From: Actinomycetes bacterium
GTDB lineage: Bacteria > Actinomycetota > Acidimicrobiia > Acidimicrobiales > Palsa-688
Reading direction: 5' to 3'
Assembly (NCBI GenBank): GCA_021819345.1
Contig: JAKARG010000103.1
Span: 1-9,230, forward strand
DNA: 9,230 bases
Made by a program: the position numbers and the translations under genes. Of the stretch, positions 1-6,038 are shown one piece after another. Below the pieces are notes generated by a model. That model did no database searches, was not told the origin of the DNA, and worked only from the letters and a program-made list of their open reading frames with translations. Each line of letters opens with the position of its first letter. Position 1 is the stretch's first letter.

Positions 1-223
1 TCGCCTGGAGGTGCTCGCTCGCTGAGCACTCCATCCGGGTGGGTGCCGCCCGGGTGGGTGCCGCACGGGTGGGTGCCGCACGGGTGGGTGCCGCCCGCAC
101 GACGCGCCGTCACTCAGGCTCACACGATCCAGTCCAAACAAGACATGGCCCCACAATGAGGACAGCGGGGACGCATGTGGCCGCCAGGCGGGTCGTTCCC
201 GATGCCCCTGGTCGCATGGTACC
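1..223. other. Non-coding leader region upstream of the operon
   Basis: No convincing gene lies here on either strand. Apart from the tandem repeats at 36-95, a short hairpin (6-bp stem GTGCTC/GAGCAC, 11-16 with 24-29, 7-nt loop) sits near the left edge. It has no following T run, so a terminator call is not supported. Bases from about 110 to 175 are less GC-rich than the genes, as expected near a promoter. The upstream neighbour of the operon is outside the window. Confidence 0.7.
36..95. repeat. Four tandem 15-bp repeats
   Basis: Four consecutive 15-bp units of the form CGGGTGGGTGCCGC(C/A) start at 36, 51, 66 and 81. They are identical except for the last base, which runs C, A, A, C. The unit length is a multiple of three, so a spurious open frame with a repeating GAARV pattern runs through it. 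That frame has no ribosome binding site and no plausible protein. The G-rich strand carries a GGGTGGG pair in each unit. The block lies about 130 bp upstream of the operon promoter; a function is not evident. Confidence 0.9.
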
Positions 224-251
224 TTGACACCCTTTGGAGCGCTGATATAAT
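224..251 (+). promoter_or_regulatory. Consensus sigma-70-type promoter of the sulfur operon
   Basis: TTGACA at 224-229 and TATAAT at 246-251 both match the housekeeping consensus exactly. They are separated by 16 bp, and a TG at 243-244 one base before the -10 gives an extended -10 element. Transcription would begin around 257-260, about 33-36 nt before the GTG start of tusA. No other promoter of comparable quality was seen in the window, so this probably drives the whole gene string. Such a perfect match is unusual in a high-GC genome and suggests strong expression, probably held in check by a repressor. Confidence 0.85.
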
Positions 252-261
252 CACATTAGCG
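240..261. promoter_or_regulatory. Candidate operator overlapping the -10 and transcription start
   Basis: An imperfect inverted repeat, CGCTGAT at 240-246 and ATTAGCG at 255-261, has arms that are complementary at 6 of 7 positions with an 8-bp spacer. It covers the -10 hexamer and the predicted start of transcription, where a repressor would block RNA polymerase. Sulfur-oxidation loci of this type are often controlled by ArsR-family repressors, but no regulator gene lies in the window. The assignment rests only on symmetry and position. Confidence 0.4.
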
Positions 262-292
262 AGTCCGCATGCTGTTGCTTAGGGGGGGCATC

Positions 293-520
293 GTGGCCGA
301 CCAGGTGCTCGACTGCACTGGGTTGAATTGCCCACTGCCGGTAGTGAAGACGGCACAGGCGATGAAGAGCCTTGATCCTGGCCAGGTGTTGGAGCTCTTG
401 GCCACCGATCCGGGTGTCGAACCCGACATGAAGGCCTGGACCAACAGGACCGGGAACGAGCTGGTCAAGCTGGAACGGGTGGGTGACGTGTTCCACGTCC
501 TTCTTCGGAAGGTCGGCTGA
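293..520 (+). CDS. tusA: TusA family sulfur carrier protein
   Basis: Small cytoplasmic sulfur carrier of 75 residues that holds sulfur as a persulfide on a single cysteine and hands it to partner proteins. The TusA/SirA signature CPxP is present as CPLP, with the sulfur-carrying cysteine at residue 13, preceded by DCTGLN and followed by VVKT. The chosen start is GTG at 293, because a purine-rich ribosome-binding stretch (A plus seven G) at 281-288 sits 4 nt before it. The in-frame ATG at 269 would lie only about 10 nt after the predicted transcription start and would add eight poorly fitting residues. It is the first gene of the operon and ends 6 nt before the DsrE gene. TusA beside DsrE and an Hdr-like cluster is the hallmark of sulfur transfer into cytoplasmic sulfur oxidation rather than tRNA thiolation. 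Family assignment is firm; the pathway role comes from context. Confidence 0.94.
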   Translation: MADQVLDCTGLNCPLPVVKTAQAMKSLDPGQVLELLATDPGVEPDMKAWTNRTGNELVKLERVGDVFHVLLRKVG

Positions 521-526
521 GCGACC

Positions 527-910
527 ATGTGGTCCAGCGAGGACAGCAGCAAGGTCCTCTATGTGCAGACGCACGGCACCGATGACCCGGGGCGCTGTGC
601 GACGCCGTTCTTCCTCGCGGCGTCGGCGGCGGCAATGGAGTGCGAGGCGGCCATCTACTTCACCATGTACGGGCCCCAGCTCCTCCAGCGTCAGGTCATC
701 GGCAAGATCGGCCCGAAGGGTGACCGGGGTCAGCCGCTCTCGTACTTCGTGCGCCAGGCCACCGAGCTGGGCGTCCGGCTGTACGTCTGCCAGCCGTCGC
801 TCGAGCTGAACGATCTCTCGATGGACGAGCTGATCGACGGGGTGGAGATGATCGGAGGCGCGGCCTTCAACGACATGGCCATGCGTGCAGACGCCGTGGT
901 GTCGTTCTGA
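527..910 (+). CDS. dsrE: DsrE family sulfurtransferase (DsrE3-like)
   Basis: A 127-residue DsrE/F-like protein, probably a cytoplasmic sulfurtransferase that exchanges sulfane sulfur with TusA. The fold pattern is typical: an N-terminal strand (KVLYVQTHG), a helix rich in Ala ending at residue 37, a strand with AAIYFTMYG (41-49), then a later strand GVRLYVCQPS (82-91). Cys88 in that strand is in the position of the usual active-site cysteine of DsrE proteins. Two further cysteines, Cys24 and Cys39, lie in the first half. The C-terminal part has the family pattern of an acidic helix followed by a small-residue strand (EMIGGAAFND). ATG at 527 is used; its ribosome binding site is weak, so translation may be coupled to tusA. 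It stops 1 nt before shdrC1. The subgroup cannot be fixed by eye, though DsrE3 is likely from the sHdr setting. Confidence 0.87.
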   Translation: MWSSEDSSKVLYVQTHGTDDPGRCATPFFLAASAAAMECEAAIYFTMYGPQLLQRQVIGKIGPKGDRGQPLSYFVRQATELGVRLYVCQPSLELNDLSMDELIDGVEMIGGAAFNDMAMRADAVVSF

Positions 911-911
911 G

Positions 912-1625
912 ATGGCCGAGACCTCGGCGCTGTACAAGTCCGACGACGTGGCGGGCTACCCAGAGGTCGCTCACGACGTAAAGGCGCGGCTGTTCGACGA
1001 GGTCAAGGCCGACCTGCGCTTCCCCGACTATCTCTACGGCTGCTACGAGTGCGGCATCTGCGTGGCCGCGTGCCCCTCGGCGCGCTTCTACGACTTCAGC
1101 CCGCGTCGTATCGCCCAGGCGATCGCCCGGGAGGACGTCGCGCTGGTGTACCAGCAGATGGAAGAGGACATCTGGGAGTGTTCCCAATGCTTCTCGTGTG
1201 TGCGGTGCCCGCGGGGGAACAACCCGGGCGGGCTCATCACGATCATGCGGGAGGTGGCCATCAACAACGGCCTGGCCTCCGCTCGGGAGGCGCTGGAGGG
1301 CTACTCGCGGATCATCTACAAGATCATGTCGACGGGGACGCAGGTATCCCCGGACATGCTGCAGCCCGACGCCTTCCCCGACTGGGGACCCGAGGTGAAG
1401 GACGTGTCCGACAACCTGGCACTGTGGCGACGGGCGCTCCCGCCCGAGACGTTGCACACCACCTCCACCGGGTGGGACGTGGCCGAGCGGACCTTGATCG
1501 AGCTGTACGTCATCTGGCTGGAGAGCGGCGTACTGGAGATGATCCGGGAGGTCGACGAGGGCCTGCACGCCATCCTGGAGGAAATCATGCAAGACCGCCT
1601 CGAGGAGGAAGGGATCGAGCCATGA
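912..1625 (+). CDS. shdrC1: sHdrC1, HdrC-like ferredoxin subunit
   Basis: A 237-residue iron-sulfur electron-transfer subunit of the sHdr complex, expected to carry two [4Fe-4S] clusters. The first motif is C44-x2-C47-x2-C50-x3-C54-P. The second is C90, C93, C96 and C99-P, so its last spacing is two residues rather than the usual three. This may be a trait of the sHdrC1 subfamily. A long helical C-terminal part (about 110-237) follows, containing NNPGGLITIMREVAI. The start is ATG at 912, directly after the dsrE stop; an in-frame ATG at 885 lies inside dsrE and would add nine residues with no family resemblance. The stop overlaps the shdrB1 start by 4 nt (ATGA), indicating translational coupling. 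The role is to relay electrons between the HdrB-type and HdrA-type subunits (family knowledge). Confidence 0.92.
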   Translation: MAETSALYKSDDVAGYPEVAHDVKARLFDEVKADLRFPDYLYGCYECGICVAACPSARFYDFSPRRIAQAIAREDVALVYQQMEEDIWECSQCFSCVRCPRGNNPGGLITIMREVAINNGLASAREALEGYSRIIYKIMSTGTQVSPDMLQPDAFPDWGPEVKDVSDNLALWRRALPPETLHTTSTGWDVAERTLIELYVIWLESGVLEMIREVDEGLHAILEEIMQDRLEEEGIEP

Positions 1626-2809
1626 CCGCACCCGTCGACGTGGTCCTGCGGAAGAAGGAGCGCTTCGAGCGCGGCACCGAGCGGCTGCCGGGGGACTTCC
1701 ACGAGGAGCTGTTCCGGCTCGAAGAGGAAGGTGAGTGGATCGTCGACCGGGTTCGCGAACCGTACGTGGAGGTGCCGACCAAGTACGGGCGGACCAAGAA
1801 GATCCCGAAAGCCCACCTCTGGCACCACAAGTCGTGCGGGCAGTGCGGTCACATCCCCGGCTACTCCACCTCCATCTTCTGGGTCATGCGCAAGCTCGGC
1901 TACGACTACCACGACCCCCGAGACCAGACGTCGTGCACGGCGTGGAACTACTACGCCAGCGCCACGTCCAATTCGACGGCGCAGGCCGCGGTGGCGCTGC
2001 GCAACTTCGCCGCCGCCAGAGAGACGGGGTACTTTCCGCTGATCCACTGCGGAACCTCCTACGGGCACTACAAAGAGGTCCGCGAGGAGCTGCTCCTCCA
2101 TCCCGAGCTGCGCCAGCAGGTGCGCGACATCCTGGCGAAGCTGGGCAAGCCCCTGGTGATGCCCGAGGAGATCGTCCACTACTCCGAGTGGTTCTACGCC
2201 ATGCGCCAGGAGATCGCGGCCCACCAGGTTCGGAACTTCGACGGGATCGCCGTGACCGTGCATCCGGCCTGCCACTACTACAAGCTGGTCGAAGGAGATG
2301 CCATCTACGACCCCGACATCTACGGCGGTCAGCGCACGGCCGTCGTCACCGGGCTGGCAGAGGCGCTTGGCGCCGAGGTGCGCTCCTACTCCACGTGGTT
2401 CGACTGCTGCGGGTTCGGCTTCCGGCACATCCTGGTGCAGCGGGACTTCACCAGGTCATTCGCCACCCAGCGCAAGATAGAGGTGATGAAGGAGGAGGCC
2501 GATCCCGACGTCGTCCTCACCCACGACACCGGTTGCGTCACCACCCTCGACAAGAGCCAGTTCGCCGCCCGGGCCCACGACCGCAATGTCGGTGTCCCGG
2601 TGATGTCGGAAGCGCAGTTCGCCGCCCTCGCCATGGGTGCACACCCGTACCGCGTGTGCCAGCTGCACTGGCACTCGGCTGACTACCGGCCGTTTCTGGA
2701 GCGGATGGGCATCGACTGGGAGGCGGCGTGGGCCGAGTTCGAGGCAGACGTCAAGCGCCTCGAGCGAGGCGAGATCGAGTTTCTCACCTGGGAGGACGTG
2801 GACGCCTGA
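1622..2809 (+). CDS. shdrB1: sHdrB1, HdrB-like CCG-domain subunit with altered ligands
   Basis: A 395-residue subunit with two CCG domains, the fold that in methanogen HdrB binds two noncubane [4Fe-4S] clusters for disulfide chemistry. Here the cysteine pattern is reduced. Domain 1 (about 66-150) has Cys72 plus an extra Cys75, a single cysteine in SCTA (105) in place of the double one, and Cys143 in HCGTS without the partner of CxxC. Domain 2 (about 210-312) has Cys217, a true CCG at 262-264, and Cys305 in GCVTT where the second cysteine is Thr308. An N-terminal charged extension (1-60) and a C-terminal tail with Cys346 flank these. It is longer than methanogen HdrB (about 300 residues). A purine-rich stretch GAGGAGG plus AAGGG (1602-1613) precedes the ATG at 1622. 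The changes fit an enzyme handling sulfane sulfur rather than a CoM-S-S-CoB heterodisulfide; that reading is inference. Confidence 0.92.
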   Translation: MTAPVDVVLRKKERFERGTERLPGDFHEELFRLEEEGEWIVDRVREPYVEVPTKYGRTKKIPKAHLWHHKSCGQCGHIPGYSTSIFWVMRKLGYDYHDPRDQTSCTAWNYYASATSNSTAQAAVALRNFAAARETGYFPLIHCGTSYGHYKEVREELLLHPELRQQVRDILAKLGKPLVMPEEIVHYSEWFYAMRQEIAAHQVRNFDGIAVTVHPACHYYKLVEGDAIYDPDIYGGQRTAVVTGLAEALGAEVRSYSTWFDCCGFGFRHILVQRDFTRSFATQRKIEVMKEEADPDVVLTHDTGCVTTLDKSQFAARAHDRNVGVPVMSEAQFAALAMGAHPYRVCQLHWHSADYRPFLERMGIDWEAAWAEFEADVKRLERGEIEFLTWEDVDA

Positions 2810-2829
2810 GGCGTTCGTGCCACGCGGAC

Positions 2830-2844
2830 GCCCGGGACCCGGGC
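2830..2844 (+). promoter_or_regulatory. Small GC hairpin in the shdrB1-shdrA gap
   Basis: GCCCGG (2830-2835) and CCGGGC (2839-2844) form a perfect 6-bp stem with a 3-nt loop, inside the 54-nt gap between shdrB1 and shdrA. No T run follows, so it does not look like an intrinsic terminator. It lies about 10 nt before the shdrA ribosome binding site (AGGA at 2855-2858) and could affect mRNA processing or stability. Such short GC hairpins also arise by chance in GC-rich DNA. Confidence 0.25.
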
Positions 2845-2863
2845 ATGTCGAGAGAGGAAGGTC

Positions 2864-3922
2864 ATGGGCAGCGAGCGTGTGGTCGTGATCGGTGGCGGTC
2901 CGGCGGGCCTGGCAGCAGCCGCGGCCGTTGCCGACGTGGGGAGCGCGGTGACGCTGGTGGAATGGGCACCGTTCCTCGGCGGCACGCCGATCGCGGAGAA
3001 CTACGCCGCGCTCACCCCGAACATGGAGAGCGCTGAGGTGGCCATGGGGCGCATGATCGACCGCGTCACCTCGAACGAGCTGGTCGACGTGCGGCTCGGG
3101 TCCCAGGTCGCCGCATGCGAACCGGATGGCCATGGATTCCGCCTCGAGCTCAGCGGAGACGGTGCCGGCCCGCTGCACGCCGACGCGGTGGTCGTGGCGA
3201 CGGGCTTTCAGCACTTCGACCCCGGACGCGAGACCCAGATGTACGGCTACTACGAATTCCCGGACGTCGTCGCCCTCCAGGACCTCGAGGCGATGCTGAA
3301 GGACCACCATGTGGTGCGCCCCTCCAACGGCCAGCCGCCCGAGCGCATCTGCTTCGTCCAGTGTGTCGGCAGCCGCGACCGTCAGATCGGCAACGAGTAC
3401 TGCTCCAAGGTGTGCTGCGGCATCGCCTCCAAGGAGGCGATCGAGGTCCGCCAGCAGCTGCCGGACTGCAAGGTGTTCATCTTCTACATCGATATGCGTA
3501 TGTACGGCTACTGGGAGAACCAGATCTATTGGCCGGCCCAGGAGCAGTACCACGTGCAGTACGTGAAGGGCATCATCACCGAGGTCCTGCAGAAAGGCGA
3601 CAAGCTCCTGGTGCGCGGCGAAGACACCACCATGGGCAGGCCCATGGAGGTGACCATGGACCTCGTCGTGCTGTCAGTGGGGATGGAGCCCTCGCTCGGG
3701 ACGCGGCTCATGGCCAAGACGTTCGGCGTCGCTCAGAACAAGTACGGGTTCATCGACGCCGCACACGCGCCACTGGACACGGTATCGACCTCCAGGCCCG
3801 GCATCTTCGCCTGTGGAGCCGCCCTAGGGCCTGCGGACCTGGAGGACTCGGTGTCCTCGGCTGCCGCGGCCGCCGTCAGGGCGGTGGCTCACGCCCGTTC
3901 GCACCAGCCGGTCGGGGCTTGA
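2864..3922 (+). CDS. shdrA: sHdrA, single-FAD HdrA-like flavoprotein
   Basis: A 352-residue FAD protein, the central flavin subunit of the sHdr complex. An N-terminal Rossmann motif GGGPAG (10-15) binds FAD, and VVATGF (110-115) is the second flavin-binding signature. A cysteine cluster, Cys163, Cys167, Cys180 and Cys184/Cys185, in the CVGSRD...YCSKVCC region matches the HdrA [4Fe-4S] site. The C-terminal GIFACGAALGP (313-323) is the usual closing FAD contact. It is roughly half the length of methanogen HdrA (about 650 residues), lacking its N-terminal and ferredoxin-like cluster domains. This short form is typical of sHdrA and argues against a ferredoxin-coupled bifurcating HdrA. The ATG at 2864 has a good AGGA site 5 nt upstream. 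The next gene begins 3 nt after the stop. Confidence 0.93.
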   Translation: MGSERVVVIGGGPAGLAAAAAVADVGSAVTLVEWAPFLGGTPIAENYAALTPNMESAEVAMGRMIDRVTSNELVDVRLGSQVAACEPDGHGFRLELSGDGAGPLHADAVVVATGFQHFDPGRETQMYGYYEFPDVVALQDLEAMLKDHHVVRPSNGQPPERICFVQCVGSRDRQIGNEYCSKVCCGIASKEAIEVRQQLPDCKVFIFYIDMRMYGYWENQIYWPAQEQYHVQYVKGIITEVLQKGDKLLVRGEDTTMGRPMEVTMDLVVLSVGMEPSLGTRLMAKTFGVAQNKYGFIDAAHAPLDTVSTSRPGIFACGAALGPADLEDSVSSAAAAAVRAVAHARSHQPVGA

Positions 3923-3925
3923 ACG

Positions 3926-4672
3926 ATGCCGGTCGGTGCCCCATCGGGCCCGGTGGTCGACACCGGGGCGGCCCAGGAGTTCCTGCGCGAGATCCTCGGC
4001 CGTGCCACCGAGGGCGACCTCGCCGCGGTCGGCGCCGACTGCAGGCGAAAGTCGGACCGGTTCGCCGAGGTGCTGGGTGACGGCCGTGCCGCCCGCGCGA
4101 GCCGCGCCGACCTGCGCGAGGTGCTCCGCCGCATCTTCTCGTGCCGGCGCAAGGCTGACATGATCCTTGAGGCGGTGGGCGCCGAGCGCCTGGCGGCGGA
4201 GATCGATCGCCTGTTGCGAGGCCTCGAGCCGGTCGGAGAGCGCATCGAGCGGTTCGACGCGGTGCTGGAGGCCGCTCCCGGGATCGGGTTCGATCTTCCC
4301 GGTGAGCTCCTCCACTTCGCCCACCCCGAGCACTACTGGCTGTGGACGCGCTGGATGTGGGACCCCAGGATCGAGACGGGCGCCCTGCGGCTGGTCACGA
4401 CGGAAGAGCTCGATCTCGTGGCCGAGGGTCGGGGCGCGACGTATGTCGGGGTCGGCCGGGCACTCGCCTTCGTGAACGAGACCGGTCGGGCTGCGGGCTT
4501 CACGACGTTCGAGGACGGCCCGTTCGGCATCGACGTCTTCCTTGCCTGCGTGTACGCCGTGTACATGTACACGGTCCTGCGGATGCGCATGACCCAGGAG
4601 TTCAACAGGATCGTTCCCGGGCTCGAGGGGCTCGTCCGGACCCTGCTCGGCGTTCGCCATCAGGAGGCCTGA
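3926..4672 (+). CDS. shdrH: Conserved protein of the sHdr cluster (sHdrH-type), function unknown
   Basis: A 248-residue protein between shdrA and the HdrC-HdrB fusion, the place where sHdr clusters carry a conserved gene of unknown function; the symbol is assigned by position, not by a recognised motif. The N-terminal half (15-115) is predicted to be charged and helical, rich in Arg, Glu and Leu. A striking aromatic patch, HFAHPEHYWLWTRWMW (130-145), is followed by a mixed region and a hydrophobic, Tyr-rich helix at about 202-220 (IDVFLACVYAVYMYTV). That helix could be buried or membrane-touching, but no signal peptide is seen. Cysteines (39, 73, 208) do not form an iron-sulfur motif. ATG at 3926 follows the shdrA stop by 3 nt, and shdrB3 starts 1 nt after its stop, so it should be made in step with the complex. 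An assembly or scaffold role is plausible but unproven. Confidence 0.78.
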   Translation: MPVGAPSGPVVDTGAAQEFLREILGRATEGDLAAVGADCRRKSDRFAEVLGDGRAARASRADLREVLRRIFSCRRKADMILEAVGAERLAAEIDRLLRGLEPVGERIERFDAVLEAAPGIGFDLPGELLHFAHPEHYWLWTRWMWDPRIETGALRLVTTEELDLVAEGRGATYVGVGRALAFVNETGRAAGFTTFEDGPFGIDVFLACVYAVYMYTVLRMRMTQEFNRIVPGLEGLVRTLLGVRHQEA

Positions 4673-4673
4673 G

Positions 4674-5975
4674 ATGCCAATCGGGGGAAGGAAGCAGCCG
4701 CCCACTGCGGTGGAGCTCGAGCACGCCACCGTCACGTCGCCCCTCTCCGGCCGGGAGTGGGAGCTCCCGGGGATGTGGAACCGAATGTTCGAGCAGCGGG
4801 TGGAGTGGGACTTCACCACCGAGGGCTTCGAGAAGATCGGCTCCCTGGAGGGCGGCGAGTCGCTCGAGTGGTGCTACGGCTGCGGCAAGTGCGTTCCGGT
4901 GTGCCCCGTCGACCTGGTGGGCGAGTACGGGCCACGCAAGATCCACCGCAAGGTGCAGACCGGGCTCGACCTCTTCACCTCCGATGACCTTTGGCTGTGC
5001 ACGACGTGCATGAACTGCCTGCGGGTCTGCCCGAAGGAGGTCGACATGGTCAAGGTCATGCCGGCCGTCCGCGAGGTGGCTGTCGCCGAGGGACAGGTGC
5101 CGGGTGAGCTGGCCGATGTCTTCGAGAAGACGTTCCGGTACGGCAACGCCCTCGGCGAGAACCCCAGGAGGCGCCATGCGTGGACGCGGGACGCCGGGGT
5201 GGATGTGCGGGTCCTGGCGTCGGACCCGCGGCCGGTCGACGTGCTCTTCTACGTCGAGGACTACTGGAGCTACCACCCGAGGGGCATGCAGGCGGCCCGG
5301 TCGTTCGCTCGTGTGGCGACCGCCCTCGGCGTCGACTTCGCCATCTTGGGTCCCGAGGAGAAGACGATCGGGGACTCCCAGCGTCTCGCCGGTGAGAAGG
5401 GGCTGTTCGAGGCGCTCATGGAGGACGTCGTCGCCACTCTCGATCGCTACGAGTTCCAGCGGATCGTGACGCCGGACCCGCACGGGTTCAACGCACTGGT
5501 CAAGGAGTACCCGAAGCGGGGTCACCGCTACGACGTGCTGCACTACACCCAGCTCCTCGCGCCGCTGGTCGACCGCATCGAATGGCGCAAGGAGCTCGAC
5601 TGCACGGTCACCTTTCACGACCCGTGCTACCTCGGGCGCCACAACGGGGAGTACGACGCCCCGCGGACGCTGCTACGCGCCATTCCCGGTGTGCGTCTGG
5701 TCGAGATGGGCCGGTGCCGGGAGAACGGCTACTGCTGCGGTGGAGGAGGGGGCGGGATGTGGCTCGACGGGCTCACGGCGAACCACACGAGCGAGCGGCT
5801 GTCCGAGCGCCGAGTGCGCGAAGCGGTGGAGAGCGGTGCGGACGTGCTCGCCGTGTGCTGCCCCTACGAGGTGTCCCGGTTCGAAGACGGTGCCAAGTCG
5901 ACCGGCAACGACCAGTTGCAGGTGCGCGACATCATCGAGCTCGTCGACGAGGCGATGGGAGGCGGCGGTGGGTGA
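4674..5975 (+). CDS. shdrB3: sHdrB3, fused HdrC-HdrB iron-sulfur subunit
   Basis: A 433-residue fusion of an HdrC-like ferredoxin domain and an HdrB-like CCG region. The ferredoxin part has two full cluster motifs: C67, C70, C73, C77-P and C109, C112, C115, C119-P. The first CCG domain (about 186-280) keeps the fold landmarks (EEKTIGD at 228-234, PDPHGFNALVKEYP at 267-280), but every cysteine expected in those motifs is replaced, so no noncubane cluster should form there. The second CCG domain has Cys318 (HDPCY), a true CCG at 354-356 followed by a glycine run, and Cys395-Cys396 in CCPYE. In that last motif the final CxxC cysteine is Glu399, with an extra cysteine placed just before. The start at ATG 4674 is 1 nt after shdrH, with GGAGG at 4663-4667 as ribosome binding site. 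The fused form is the mark of the type II sHdr layout and probably links the complex to ETF. Confidence 0.9.
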   Translation: MPIGGRKQPPTAVELEHATVTSPLSGREWELPGMWNRMFEQRVEWDFTTEGFEKIGSLEGGESLEWCYGCGKCVPVCPVDLVGEYGPRKIHRKVQTGLDLFTSDDLWLCTTCMNCLRVCPKEVDMVKVMPAVREVAVAEGQVPGELADVFEKTFRYGNALGENPRRRHAWTRDAGVDVRVLASDPRPVDVLFYVEDYWSYHPRGMQAARSFARVATALGVDFAILGPEEKTIGDSQRLAGEKGLFEALMEDVVATLDRYEFQRIVTPDPHGFNALVKEYPKRGHRYDVLHYTQLLAPLVDRIEWRKELDCTVTFHDPCYLGRHNGEYDAPRTLLRAIPGVRLVEMGRCRENGYCCGGGGGGMWLDGLTANHTSERLSERRVREAVESGADVLAVCCPYEVSRFEDGAKSTGNDQLQVRDIIELVDEAMGGGGG

Positions 5976-6038
5976 CGTCCTCCGGATCCGGCGGGCGTTC
6001 GATCGCAGGGGGCAGTTCACCAGTCGAAGGGGCGAGTG
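5976..6038 (+). promoter_or_regulatory. 63-nt gap before etfB with ribosome binding site
   Basis: This short non-coding gap separates the sHdr genes from etfB. It holds a 10-bp perfect palindrome, CCGGATCCGG (5982-5991), and a ribosome binding site, GAAGGGG (6026-6032), 6 nt before the etfB ATG. No -35/-10 promoter and no terminator are evident, so read-through from the sHdr genes is expected. The gap is the longest inside the operon. Confidence 0.5.

Noticed and set aside
11..29. Hairpin at the left edge as a terminator of an upstream gene
   Set aside because: The stem is only 6 bp and no T run follows.
39..227. Open frame of 62 codons across the tandem repeats
   Set aside because: It starts with GTG inside a repeat, has no ribosome binding site, a repeat-generated amino acid pattern, and runs into the operon promoter.
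269..292. ATG at 269 as the start of tusA
   Set aside because: It lies about 10 nt after the expected transcription start with no room for a ribosome binding site; GTG at 293 has one and gives the usual TusA length.
885..911. ATG at 885 as the start of shdrC1
   Set aside because: It lies inside dsrE and adds nine residues of no family likeness; ATG at 912 begins directly after the dsrE stop.
1316..2428. Long antisense open frame of 370 codons opposite shdrC1 and shdrB1
   Set aside because: A GC-rich shadow of well-supported genes; the translation shows no family resemblance and no ribosome binding site.
2456..3553. Long antisense open frame of 365 codons opposite shdrB1 and shdrA
   Set aside because: It overlaps two clear Hdr genes and its composition is that of a complementary-strand artefact.
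2864..3922. shdrA as part of a ferredoxin-dependent bifurcating HdrA complex
   Set aside because: The protein has only 352 residues and lacks the N-terminal and ferredoxin-like cluster domains of bifurcating HdrA.
5982..5991. Palindrome CCGGATCCGG before etfB as an operator
   Set aside because: No promoter is evident next to it and 10-bp GC palindromes are common by chance in this composition.
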